NCBI GenBank assembly: GCA_019418545.1
Contig: DYBQ01000006.1
Span: forward strand, 22,551-81,226
Reading direction: 5' to 3'
Source of the DNA: Clostridiales bacterium
Lineage (GTDB): Bacteria > Bacillota > Clostridia > Oscillospirales > Acutalibacteraceae
Length of the DNA: 58,676 nucleotides
Below are positions 25,689-33,602 of this stretch, piece by piece. The notes under the pieces were generated by a model. It saw only the letters and a program-made list of their open reading frames with translations. It was not told the DNA's origin and searched no databases. The position numbers and the translations under genes were made by a program. Within the stretch, counting starts at the first letter, position 1. Every line of letters begins with the position of its first letter.

Positions 25689-27332
25689 TTACTTTGCTGA
25701 ATTTGAAAAGCGGGATTTTCGGATGGATAGCAGGCGTTGGAATTCTTCTTCCAGCGCCTGCTTTTCGGTTTCTCGGCAAAGGGAGAGCTGAGAAACAACG
25801 CGGGAAATCTGCATATCCAGCACCGCCTGGTCGATTTCATCATGGCTTTTCCGGCAATAGCGCTGATGCTGTTCAAATTGGGAGAGATTTCCCTCAAAAG
25901 AAAAAAGCCGATGATTTTCAATACGAAGAATCCGGGAAGCGCAGCCATCTACAAAAGCGCGGTCATGAGAAACAAACAGCACAGTGCCTGGATAAGAGCG
26001 GATGGTTTCTTCCAACGCAGCAATGGAATCCAAGTCCAAAAAATTAGTAGGCTCATCCAGAAGAAGAATATTGCATGGAGAGCCAATTATCCGAGCTAAA
26101 AACATTTTCATTCGTTGGCCGCCGCTGAGCACTGCGGCTTTTTTATTCCAGTCCCGTTCAGTGAGAAGCATCCGGGCGAGAATATTCCGCATGACAAACT
26201 CGTTTTGGACAGAACCTTCCATCACATTTTCCAACAACGTTTTGTTAGGGAAAAAATGAGTCAGTTCCTGCTCAAGCCAGCCAATTTTTCCTTGGGGAGC
26301 AATGTGGATATTGTTATTTCCACAGGCGATTTGTTTCAGCAGGGTCGTTTTCCCAGTACCATTAGGGGCAACCAGGGCGGTTTTTGAGCCGGTTGGAATA
26401 CGGAATTCTGCATTTTCCAAAAGGACCTGACAGCCGAAATGAATGGAAATCCCACTGCCCCAAATAGCGGTTTGGCTAATAGGTGGGTGAGTTAAAGGGA
26501 AATTCAGATGGACATCCGGCATTTCCCGAGGTTTTTCATAAACAGTGAGGTGTTTTAAACGGGTTTGAATAGACTTTCCCGCTCCCGATAGTTTTTCGGC
26601 TTTTTCCTGTGCGGCACGCCGATGAAGCCTTGCTTCCGAGTTTCCCATACGGGAGGGAGCCTTTTGAACAGAGGCAGCCTTTTGTGCTTGACGGGCGGCT
26701 GCCTGTTCTAAATGTGCTTTTTCCCGGCAATAATTTCGATACTGCTCCCACTGCCTTTGCCGCATTTCCTGCCTGTTCCTTTCAAATTCGGTATAATTTC
26801 CAGAAAACAGGCAGAGAGTACCATCCTGTATCAAAATCATTTTAGTACACAGCTGGTCCAACACTTTTCGGTCATGGCTGACTAAAAGTAAGGTTCGGCA
26901 TTTTTTTAAACGCTGGCAGCATAGGAAAATTCCTTCTTCGTCCAAATTGGAAGTAGGCTCATCTGCCAGAAGCAGCCAAGGGTCGTCTTCCAAAGCTGCA
27001 AGGTTCATCCGCGCCTGTTCACCGCCGCTTTTTTGTTTGCAGTTTATTTTTTCGGAAACTCCAAATTTTTTGGCTTTCTCTGGTGTGGGCATCCCATCAT
27101 CTGGATTGCTCAGTTGCTCCAAAAAGGTAACGGGCACATATTGATGGATATACCCGGAATCGGGATTTAGTTTCCCTGCCAGCAGTTTTAAAAACGTGGT
27201 TTTTCCACACCCGTTTCGCCCGATTATCCCAATCCGGTCTCCCTCATAAATCTCCAAATGTTTGAATTCTAAAACTTTTTCTTCGCCATAGCTTTTATAA
27301 ATGTTGTGGGCTGATAGCAGTAATTTTGACAT
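25689..27332 (-). CDS. ABC-F family ATPase (ribosome-protection type, antibiotic-resistance-like)
   Basis: A 547-residue protein with two ABC domains and no membrane segments. Domain 1 has Walker A GRNGCGKTT near residue 39, signature KSGGEQARMNLAAL and Walker B WLLLADEPTSNLDEEG. The linker of roughly 80 residues (about 190-270) is Arg/Gln/Lys-rich. Domain 2 has APNGTGKTT, LSGGQRMKMFLARI and ILLLDEPTNFLDLDS. A C-terminal extension is present. The layout matches the Msr/Lsa/Vga/OptrA-like proteins that dislodge drugs from the ribosome; the exact drug class cannot be read. Its leader has a promoter, leader-peptide frame and attenuator hairpin, as expected for a drug-inducible ABC-F gene. Confidence 0.9.
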   Translation of the reverse strand: MSKLLLSAHNIYKSYGEEKVLEFKHLEIYEGDRIGIIGRNGCGKTTFLKLLAGKLNPDSGYIHQYVPVTFLEQLSNPDDGMPTPEKAKKFGVSEKINCKQKSGGEQARMNLAALEDDPWLLLADEPTSNLDEEGIFLCCQRLKKCRTLLLVSHDRKVLDQLCTKMILIQDGTLCLFSGNYTEFERNRQEMRQRQWEQYRNYCREKAHLEQAAARQAQKAASVQKAPSRMGNSEARLHRRAAQEKAEKLSGAGKSIQTRLKHLTVYEKPREMPDVHLNFPLTHPPISQTAIWGSGISIHFGCQVLLENAEFRIPTGSKTALVAPNGTGKTTLLKQIACGNNNIHIAPQGKIGWLEQELTHFFPNKTLLENVMEGSVQNEFVMRNILARMLLTERDWNKKAAVLSGGQRMKMFLARIIGSPCNILLLDEPTNFLDLDSIAALEETIRSYPGTVLFVSHDRAFVDGCASRILRIENHRLFSFEGNLSQFEQHQRYCRKSHDEIDQAVLDMQISRVVSQLSLCRETEKQALEEEFQRLLSIRKSRFSNSAK

Positions 27333-27436
27333 AAAAAAACCTCCTGTTTTTGGCAGAAGGTGTGAAAAAGCAGAAGTATCCCAAAGGCTTGGAAACTTCC
27401 TTTATAAAGGCAAAAGACTACAAACAAGCGCGCCAT
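27269..27436 (-). CDS. Putative leader peptide of the ABC-F gene
   Basis: An open frame of 55 codons begins with ATG 27436 (MARLFVVFCLYKGSF...), within the leader RNA, and runs into the first 64 bases of the ABC-F gene in another frame. TTG 27451 and GTG 27445 are possible earlier starts. GGAGGAGGG lies at 27480-27472, and a GAGGGAT/ATCCCTC hairpin between it and the start would bring the two closer. The frame covers the attenuator stem, so a drug-stalled ribosome could reshape it. A second tiny frame (MRIG) lies at 27527-27513. Translation is inferred. Confidence 0.5.
   Translation of the reverse strand: MARLFVVFCLYKGSFQAFGILLLFHTFCQKQEVFLCQNYCYQPTTFIKAMAKKKF
27365..27399 (-). promoter_or_regulatory. 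Attenuator hairpin in the ABC-F leader
   Basis: In the minus-strand RNA, GAAGTTTCC (27399-27391) pairs with GGATACTTC (27381-27373) with one mismatch and is followed by TGCTTTTT. An upstream palindrome, CCTTTATAAAGG, offers a competing fold, since AAAGG can also pair with the CCTTT inside the terminator loop. This is the usual design for ribosome-mediated attenuation of resistance genes. Confidence 0.65.
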
Positions 27437-27560
27437 ATTTTTCACGACCAATTAGAGGGATATATATAATCCCTCCTCCGCCATAATTTATCAAAACGGA
27501 TATGTGAAAAAATCAGCCAATGCGCATGTGAGTACTACCAAACCTTTCTTAATTTTTTTC

Positions 27561-27589
27561 AGTATATCATGTACGAGTACAGTTGGCAA
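27561..27589 (-). promoter_or_regulatory. Promoter of the ABC-F gene
   Basis: TTGCCA (27589-27584), 17 bases, TATACT (27566-27561). This gives a leader RNA of about 220 bases before the ABC-F start. Confidence 0.75.
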
Positions 27590-27622
27590 GGGGATTTTGC
27601 AGAAAGGCTGCTGGGTGCATGG

Positions 27623-27651
27623 TTGCCTTTTTGAGGGATTCCGTGTACAAT
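27623..27651 (+). promoter_or_regulatory. Promoter of the 27690 gene
   Basis: TTGCCT (27623-27628), 17 bases, TACAAT (27646-27651), 38 bases before the start codon. Confidence 0.65.
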
Positions 27652-27689
27652 AAATTTAGTTACGCTGAGAAATGGAGGAAGGTACAAGG

Positions 27690-28082
27690 ATGAAATCTTT
27701 ATATTTGAGCCAGTTTGAGAAGGAAATACTAGAGGAAGTCTGTAAAGCTCCCCGATTCCCAATCGTTCGGTTTGAACTGCACAGTTCCAGAGAGCCGGAG
27801 CTTCGCTCTGTTGCCTTAAAGCATGTGTGGATTACACAGGAAGATGATTCGATGGAGCTGGTAAAAAAGCGTTCTGCGGCTTTGGAGTCTCTTCGAAAAA
27901 AGGGATTAGTACGGATTTCCTACTCCTTGCCGGCTTATGTCCAGTCTGACTATCAGATTTATTACCGCAGCAAGCTTTATGAATTGTTGTGCCACACGGT
28001 GATGGAGGCACAGGGCAAGCCAGACTTCCTTTTTGATATGCCGTTTATGAGATTCGGGCAGGTTTTTCCGGCTGAAATATAA
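27690..28082 (+). CDS. Hypothetical protein, winged-helix-like
   Basis: A 130-residue soluble protein I do not recognise. The middle part (ELVKKRSAALESLRKKGLVRISYSLPAYVQSDYQIYYRSKLYELL) looks like the recognition helix and wing of a MarR/ArsR-type fold: a short helix, RKKGLVRI, then a beta hairpin. That is only a visual impression. It has its own promoter and a GGAGGAAGG ribosome site, and is divergent from the ABC-F gene. No terminator is seen directly after it. The following 230 bases hold the promoter and leader of paaK. Confidence 0.7.
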   Translation: MKSLYLSQFEKEILEEVCKAPRFPIVRFELHSSREPELRSVALKHVWITQEDDSMELVKKRSAALESLRKKGLVRISYSLPAYVQSDYQIYYRSKLYELLCHTVMEAQGKPDFLFDMPFMRFGQVFPAEI

Positions 28083-28160
28083 AAACAGATTGAAAATTGG
28101 TATCAATTAACGAAAATTTGTAAAAATTACGGGCGATTTGCTAAATTGCGGCAAAATCTC

Positions 28161-28189
28161 TTGCATAATGTCCGGGAAACAGGTACAAT
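28161..28189 (+). promoter_or_regulatory. Promoter of the paaK-ior operon
   Basis: TTGCAT (28161-28166), 17 bases, TACAAT (28184-28189). Transcription would start near 28196, giving a leader of about 120 bases. Confidence 0.7.
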
Positions 28190-28246
28190 AGAAATACGCT
28201 TTTTCGAGTTAAAGCATCAATAGCGCGAAGAAACGAAACGATAACG

Positions 28247-28283
28247 GCGGAACCCGGGCTCCGGCAGTGTTCCGCTGTTTTTT
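28247..28283 (+). promoter_or_regulatory. Terminator-like hairpin in the paaK leader
   Basis: GCGGAAC (28247-28253) pairs with GTTCCGC (28269-28275), followed by TGTTTTTT. It lies between the operon promoter and the paaK ribosome site, so it can act as an attenuator; it could also end a roughly 90-base small RNA. Another hairpin, GCTTT/AAAGC, precedes it. No leader peptide start is visible. I match it to no known riboswitch class. Confidence 0.6.
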
Positions 28284-28315
28284 GCTATTTAGTTAATATT
28301 GTGGAGGTGTTACCC

Positions 28316-29620
28316 GTGTATTTTAACAGGGAAATCGAGACTATGCCCCGAAAGCAGATTGAAGCCATGCAGCTGGAAAGACTTAAGTGGATGGTAGACT
28401 ATTGCTATAATAATGTGCCGTTTTATCACGAGCGTCTGGCGACCGCCGGGATTACCGGTGACCGGATTAAAACCCTTTCGGACATTCAGTATATCCCCTT
28501 TACCACCAAAGATGATATCCGGGATAACTATCCCTTTGGGATGCTGGCTCGTCCCATGAAGGATATTGTCCGAATTCATGCGTCTTCCGGTACCACCGGT
28601 AAGCCTACGGTAGGCGCTTATACCAAAGAGGATTTGGACAATTGGGCAGAACAGGTGGCCAGAATTGCCTATGCAGGCGGCGCAAGAGAGGACGATATTT
28701 TCCAAATTTCCTTTGGCTATGGTCTGTTTACCGGTGCGCTGGGACTGCATTATGGATTGGAAAAGCTGGGAGCAACCGTCATTCCTGCGTCTTCTGGAAA
28801 TACCCAGAAGCAGCTGATGATGATGCGGGACTTTGGCGTAACCGGACTGGTTGCAACTCCTTCCTATGCGCTATATTTGGGCGAGATGGTGCGGGAAAGC
28901 GGATACCCGCCTGAGGCCTATAAACTGCGGATTGGCTTGCTGGGCAGCGAAGGCTGCACAGCAGAAATGCGGGATAGAATTGAGAAAAACCTGCACATTT
29001 TCGTAACGGATAACTATGGCATGACGGAGCTTACCGGACCGGGCGTTGCTGGTGAATGTGAATATCGAAGCGGCCTGCACTTTGCCGAGGATGCTTTCCT
29101 GCCGGAGATTATTGACAGGGATACCCTGGAGCAAAAGCCCGCAGGCGAGGCCGGTGAACTGGTGGTAACCACATTGCTGCGGCAGGGAATGCCGGTGCTG
29201 CGGTATCGCACGAAGGATATTACCCGGCTGAATTATGAGCCTTGCCCCTGCGGCCGTACCGGATGCCGGATGGAAAAGGTGATGGGCCGTACCGATGATA
29301 TGCTGATTATCAAGGGAGTCAATGTGTTCCCGTCTCAGATTGAGAGCGTGTTGGTAGGAACCGAAAATGTTGGCCCACATTATCAGCTGGTGGTTCGCAA
29401 GAAAAATTATATGGATACACTGGAAGTCAAAGTAGAATTGATTGATAGCAGTCTGCTGGAGAGCTTTGGAGAACTGGAAAAGCTGCAAAAACGGATTCAT
29501 GACCGTTTGAAGAGCGTATTGGGTCTGGAAACCAGGGTTACACTGGTAGAACCCAAGTCGCTGGAACGCTTCCAGGGCAAGGCCAAGCGGATTCTGGATT
29601 TGAGAAACGAAAAAGAATAA
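28316..29620 (+). CDS. paaK: Phenylacetate-CoA ligase (aryl-acid:CoA ligase)
   Basis: A 434-residue AMP-forming adenylate enzyme that activates phenylacetate or related aryl acids to CoA esters. In Clostridia with ior genes it can also run backwards to gain ATP. The P-loop-like SSGTTGKPTVGAYTKEDL is near residue 90. TDNYGMTELTGPGVAGEC and LRYRTKDITRL, together with GRTDDMLIIKGVNVFPSQIE, complete the family motifs. I choose the GTG at 28316, since GGAGG at 28303-28307 is exactly placed for it; a GTG at 28301 overlaps that site. It is followed, after 31 bases, by the two zinc-ribbon paralogues and then by iorAB. Confidence 0.94.
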   Translation: MYFNREIETMPRKQIEAMQLERLKWMVDYCYNNVPFYHERLATAGITGDRIKTLSDIQYIPFTTKDDIRDNYPFGMLARPMKDIVRIHASSGTTGKPTVGAYTKEDLDNWAEQVARIAYAGGAREDDIFQISFGYGLFTGALGLHYGLEKLGATVIPASSGNTQKQLMMMRDFGVTGLVATPSYALYLGEMVRESGYPPEAYKLRIGLLGSEGCTAEMRDRIEKNLHIFVTDNYGMTELTGPGVAGECEYRSGLHFAEDAFLPEIIDRDTLEQKPAGEAGELVVTTLLRQGMPVLRYRTKDITRLNYEPCPCGRTGCRMEKVMGRTDDMLIIKGVNVFPSQIESVLVGTENVGPHYQLVVRKKNYMDTLEVKVELIDSSLLESFGELEKLQKRIHDRLKSVLGLETRVTLVEPKSLERFQGKAKRILDLRNEKE

Positions 29621-29651
29621 TATCAAATCGAAGCTTGAAAGGAGATTTGGA

Positions 29652-31541
29652 ATGAGTGAATGCCCGTTTTGCGGCGGGAAATTGGATGAGGAAAACAAGT
29701 GCCCTGAATGTGGCAGAGACTTATCGGAAGAACGGGATGACAGCATATTTCGCCGGCCAGATACAAAAGAGGCCATAGAGAGCAGGCCCGATGAAGAGCC
29801 CTGTTCTGAATGGCTGGCGCAAACAGCAGAAAAAACGGAATCCCGAGCTTCGGAAGAAGAAGCATTCCAAGTGCACCGGATGCCCTGGAAACGGTGGCAT
29901 AAAATATTGGCGGCATGTATTTTACTGATTGCAATTGCTGTCAGTGTGTTTTTTCTGTGGCCTGCTTCTCAATCTTTACCGGAAAGTTCGATGTTCTTTG
30001 TGAAGGACGGAGAGCTTATGGCCTTTCGGCCTGGACAAGAACCCAGAAAAATTACAGAATATGTACCAAACCTGGAATATTATCTTTATCCTGGCAGAGA
30101 TGGACAATCTTTTGCTTGGATGAATCCTGAAACCAATGCCCTTTATTTCCAGCCAGAGAAAGGAAAATCGGTGCAAGTTGAAGAAAGAGTTTATTCTGAT
30201 ATTCGGTTTTCTACAGATGGACGTTTTTTATATTATCTTTCTGGCGGAGAAGATAGCTCTATTGCGCTTTTTCAATATCGGATAGAAACTGGAGAAACGC
30301 GAATGGTGGCTGATGCAGATTCCTATTTGTATTATATTTTCAATCGGAATCGTCCAGAAGTAGTGGTTTGGAATGAAAATGGACTATCTGTTATCAGTGA
30401 AGAAGAGCTGAAAAATGAATACGCCTTGGAAGGGCAATATACCGTGTTGCTTTCGGCAGAAAATGGACTGTATTTTCTAAAAAAGCAGGAGGACGGACAG
30501 TCTTTATGGCGATGGCAAGAAGGGCAGGAAGCACACTTGCTGGCCGATTCCATTGCTCAGGCGAAAATGTTTTCCGATGGGACTGGCTATTATGAGTGTT
30601 ATACCGGTGGGACAGTACCCATGGCTGAGCGGATAAAAAATGATTTATCAGGAGAAGAAGCTGAAAAACTTTTTCAAAAAATGAAGGAAATTCCGCTTCA
30701 AACTCCCGAAATTGCCCTTTATTATTTTGATGGGATGCAGAGTCGAAAACTGGGAGACAATTGGGAAATGGTGTCTTTTGATACCAAAAATCACAGTGTT
30801 CTGGTGCGTTCAGCTAAGTTTCAGGACACAGTGTTGTCTCTTTCCAGCCTGTATCAGTTTCCAAGTGGAGACAATATGGATGTGTGGCTGCGGGATTTTT
30901 CACAGCAAATGACACAGGCGTGGCCTTATGACAGCGATTCGGCAGGTGTGCTTTCAGAAGGAAAGCTGGTTGCCCTGCCTGAAGATTTTCCAGAATACAG
31001 CGCTGGCTTTACCATGCAGGATGGCCGGATATTTGTGCTTCGTTTGGCGGAAGATTTACACAATGCAGACGGTTTGTGGGTAGGGGAACTGTTGAATGAG
31101 CAAGTGGAAAATCTATATGAGGTACAGGGAGCAGAGAGTTTTTTCCTTTCAAAAGACGGTACGTTTTTTTATGGAAAAGGCCCAAGCAGTGAGACGTTGT
31201 ATGAAGAAAACCAAACCATTGATAAAAAGGTGCGAAGTGAGTCAGTCCAGATGACGGAGGATGGGACGCTGTACTATTTGTCGGGTTCAGGTCTAAGCAG
31301 CTGGACGTTAAAGTGCCGTACAAATGGACGCACTGTGCAATTGGCTGAGAATGTGGTTGGTTTTGAAGCATATACCGAGGACTATGTTCTGTTTTTACAG
31401 CAAAGGGAAGATGGAACTTTGGATGTGATGGCCTGTACCGGACAGAGGCAGCCGGAATTGGTGACAGAAGGAGCGGAAATGCTGCTGCGGCCTCAAAGTG
31501 AAGCATTGGGGAATACGCAGGCAGACTATGGAAGCGGCTGA
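29652..31541 (+). CDS. Zinc-ribbon, single-membrane-segment protein of unknown function (paralogue A)
   Basis: A 629-residue protein with three parts. The N-terminal zinc ribbon has C4, C7, C17 and C20 (CPFCG ... CPECG). A charged linker contains DDSIFRRPD. One membrane segment lies near residues 85-103, followed by about 520 residues expected outside the cell. The large domain is beta-rich with repeated short units (YLYPGRDGQSFAWMN, FSTDGRFLYYLSGGED, TEDGTLYYLSGSG) that suggest a propeller-like fold. It is homologous to the next gene over its length. The codon usage is more AT-rich than in iorA. It lies in the paaK-iorAB operon. I know no function; a sensor or envelope binding role is a guess. 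Confidence 0.8.
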   Translation: MSECPFCGGKLDEENKCPECGRDLSEERDDSIFRRPDTKEAIESRPDEEPCSEWLAQTAEKTESRASEEEAFQVHRMPWKRWHKILAACILLIAIAVSVFFLWPASQSLPESSMFFVKDGELMAFRPGQEPRKITEYVPNLEYYLYPGRDGQSFAWMNPETNALYFQPEKGKSVQVEERVYSDIRFSTDGRFLYYLSGGEDSSIALFQYRIETGETRMVADADSYLYYIFNRNRPEVVVWNENGLSVISEEELKNEYALEGQYTVLLSAENGLYFLKKQEDGQSLWRWQEGQEAHLLADSIAQAKMFSDGTGYYECYTGGTVPMAERIKNDLSGEEAEKLFQKMKEIPLQTPEIALYYFDGMQSRKLGDNWEMVSFDTKNHSVLVRSAKFQDTVLSLSSLYQFPSGDNMDVWLRDFSQQMTQAWPYDSDSAGVLSEGKLVALPEDFPEYSAGFTMQDGRIFVLRLAEDLHNADGLWVGELLNEQVENLYEVQGAESFFLSKDGTFFYGKGPSSETLYEENQTIDKKVRSESVQMTEDGTLYYLSGSGLSSWTLKCRTNGRTVQLAENVVGFEAYTEDYVLFLQQREDGTLDVMACTGQRQPELVTEGAEMLLRPQSEALGNTQADYGSG

Positions 31542-31555
31542 AAGGGGAGAAAGTC

Positions 31556-33574
31556 ATGAAAAAATGTCCATATTGCGGTACCGAATGGGATGGGCAAGGT
31601 TTCTGCCCTAATTGTGGGCTGCAGCCGGGACAAGAATCTCGGGATGACAGCCTGTTTCGGCGGCCTGAGGGAGAAAATCCTGTCAGGCAGCCTTTGAAGA
31701 AAGAGTTTTCGGTAGAAGAGCTGTTTCGGCAAACGGCACAGGAGAAACCTGACAAAAATGATGAAGAATCCTCTGAGTCTTCAATAGAAGAGGAAGTACT
31801 CCTGGATGACGAAAATATCCCAGATGAAGACGAAGGGAAAACGGTAGACAAACCTTTTCATTCAATTAAACCATGGCAGAAGGTGGTGGCAGCTGTCGTT
31901 TTGTTGGCAGTTATCATAACAGCTGCCGTTCAATTGTGGCCCAGACCCCCTGTCCTGCCTGAAGAGCCAGCCTTTTATGTGCAAGATGATATGCTGATGT
32001 CTCTGTTTGCCGGAGACGCGCCGCAGGCCGTAGCGGAATATGGCGAAGCGTACAGCACAGCGATTGATAATACCTTGCAAGTTAGTCCCGATAAAAAATC
32101 ATTCTCCTGGATTAACCTTGATAATGGGAAAATCAATGTAAAATCAGCAGGCTCAGAAGCTTTCGAAATGGAAGAAGCAGCCAGCTGGTACCCATTTTAT
32201 TCTGAGGATAGTAAGTTCCTTTATTACAATACGGACAATGTGAAAGGCGGGCTTACTCTTCATCAATGCAATATAGAAACTAAAGCCGTTCAGGAGGTTT
32301 GCTCCCTGGAGGGAAGCGGAAATCATTATTTGTCCCAAAATGGATTATTGGTAATTGGCAGCGGCGGGCAGCTTACGGTGTATGAGGAGAAGACCCTGTC
32401 CCCAAAATGGTCTCTAAAAGTAAACGCTGCCCCTATGTCTATTTCCCAAAATAAGCTATACTATACAGAGGAAATGGATGAATCCTATCGTTTATGCTGC
32501 TGGGATGGCAATCAAACAGAAGTCCTTTTGGATGGAATCGGCTATTCTTATCAGCTTAACAATGGCACAATGTATTTTCTCTGTGCCAAAGATGAGTGGA
32601 CGCCTTTGTCGGAACTGGTGGAAAATGATGTGTCAGAAGAGGAGCTGGGAAAGAATGCTGACGAAATTCTGGTGCGTTCTCCCCAAAGAACCTTGTATAG
32701 TTTTGACGGCTCTCGGGTACACAAATTAGGCGATAGCATGACGCTATATGTTTTATCGGAAAATGATAATGCGATTATGACAGCTTCCCTTATCCATAAA
32801 AAGCCGGAAGAGATGAAAAAGGAAATGAAGCTTTCTTCCATCCTTCAAGATATGCAGTATACTTTCGGGACAAACTTTTCCACAACAGACATTGCCAGTT
32901 ATGTGGAGGGTATCTGGCCTGCTGAAGTAGAATCGTATTTTGTTACAATGGGAGAAAAAATGTATCGTCTGCCAGAAAATGCTCCATTTTCTCAAATATT
33001 TAAAATTAGCGGAGACTGGATTTGCATTGACAATAGAAATAATGATTCGGATGAGAGCTTTTGGCGAGGGCGCTTGGAAGGAAACGAAATTATCTCACAG
33101 GAATCTTTTTTCACAGATGATGTGGTAGATTATGAAATAACCCCAGATGGAGAGCTGTATTATTGGACAGAAGAATCTGGAGGGACTATTTATGTAGATG
33201 GACAGATGCTGGCCCAAAATGTAAATCCAAACAATATTCAGGTAACCGAAGATGGCGCGCTGTATTATCTTAGTGATTTTTTGTCTGGCTGGACACTGAA
33301 CCGTTATCAGAATGGGGAACTCCAGCAGCTGGCACAGGATGTAGCGGATTTTGTCGCATATACCCAGGATTATGTGCTGTTTTTGGAGCTGCGTAAGGAC
33401 AATGGCTGGGACCTTTACTCCAGTATTGGAGGGGATGCTCCCATGCTGGTAGCTGAAAATGTGAAGAGATTAGTTCATCCAAGCCCGTTGGACCCAACGG
33501 TATTAGCGATGAATACAGTTGGTGGTGTGGACAGTTATTATGATACAGATGTTACAACAAATATTTTGAATTGA
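31556..33574 (+). CDS. Zinc-ribbon, single-membrane-segment protein of unknown function (paralogue B)
   Basis: A 672-residue paralogue of the preceding protein, 14 bases downstream. The same order is seen: zinc ribbon C4, C7, C17, C20 (CPYCG ... CPNCG), DDSLFRRPE, a longer acidic linker (residues about 65-97), a membrane segment near 110-127 and a beta-rich outside domain. The C-termini align well: TEDGALYYLSDFLSGWTLNR here against TEDGTLYYLSGSGLSSWTLK, then AYTQDYVLFL against AYTEDYVLFL. The two clearly arose by tandem duplication and have diverged. It precedes iorA by 28 bases. The function is unknown. Confidence 0.8.
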   Translation: MKKCPYCGTEWDGQGFCPNCGLQPGQESRDDSLFRRPEGENPVRQPLKKEFSVEELFRQTAQEKPDKNDEESSESSIEEEVLLDDENIPDEDEGKTVDKPFHSIKPWQKVVAAVVLLAVIITAAVQLWPRPPVLPEEPAFYVQDDMLMSLFAGDAPQAVAEYGEAYSTAIDNTLQVSPDKKSFSWINLDNGKINVKSAGSEAFEMEEAASWYPFYSEDSKFLYYNTDNVKGGLTLHQCNIETKAVQEVCSLEGSGNHYLSQNGLLVIGSGGQLTVYEEKTLSPKWSLKVNAAPMSISQNKLYYTEEMDESYRLCCWDGNQTEVLLDGIGYSYQLNNGTMYFLCAKDEWTPLSELVENDVSEEELGKNADEILVRSPQRTLYSFDGSRVHKLGDSMTLYVLSENDNAIMTASLIHKKPEEMKKEMKLSSILQDMQYTFGTNFSTTDIASYVEGIWPAEVESYFVTMGEKMYRLPENAPFSQIFKISGDWICIDNRNNDSDESFWRGRLEGNEIISQESFFTDDVVDYEITPDGELYYWTEESGGTIYVDGQMLAQNVNPNNIQVTEDGALYYLSDFLSGWTLNRYQNGELQQLAQDVADFVAYTQDYVLFLELRKDNGWDLYSSIGGDAPMLVAENVKRLVHPSPLDPTVLAMNTVGGVDSYYDTDVTTNILN

Positions 33575-33602
33575 TAAATTATTCTGCAATGGAGGTTGCG
33601 AT

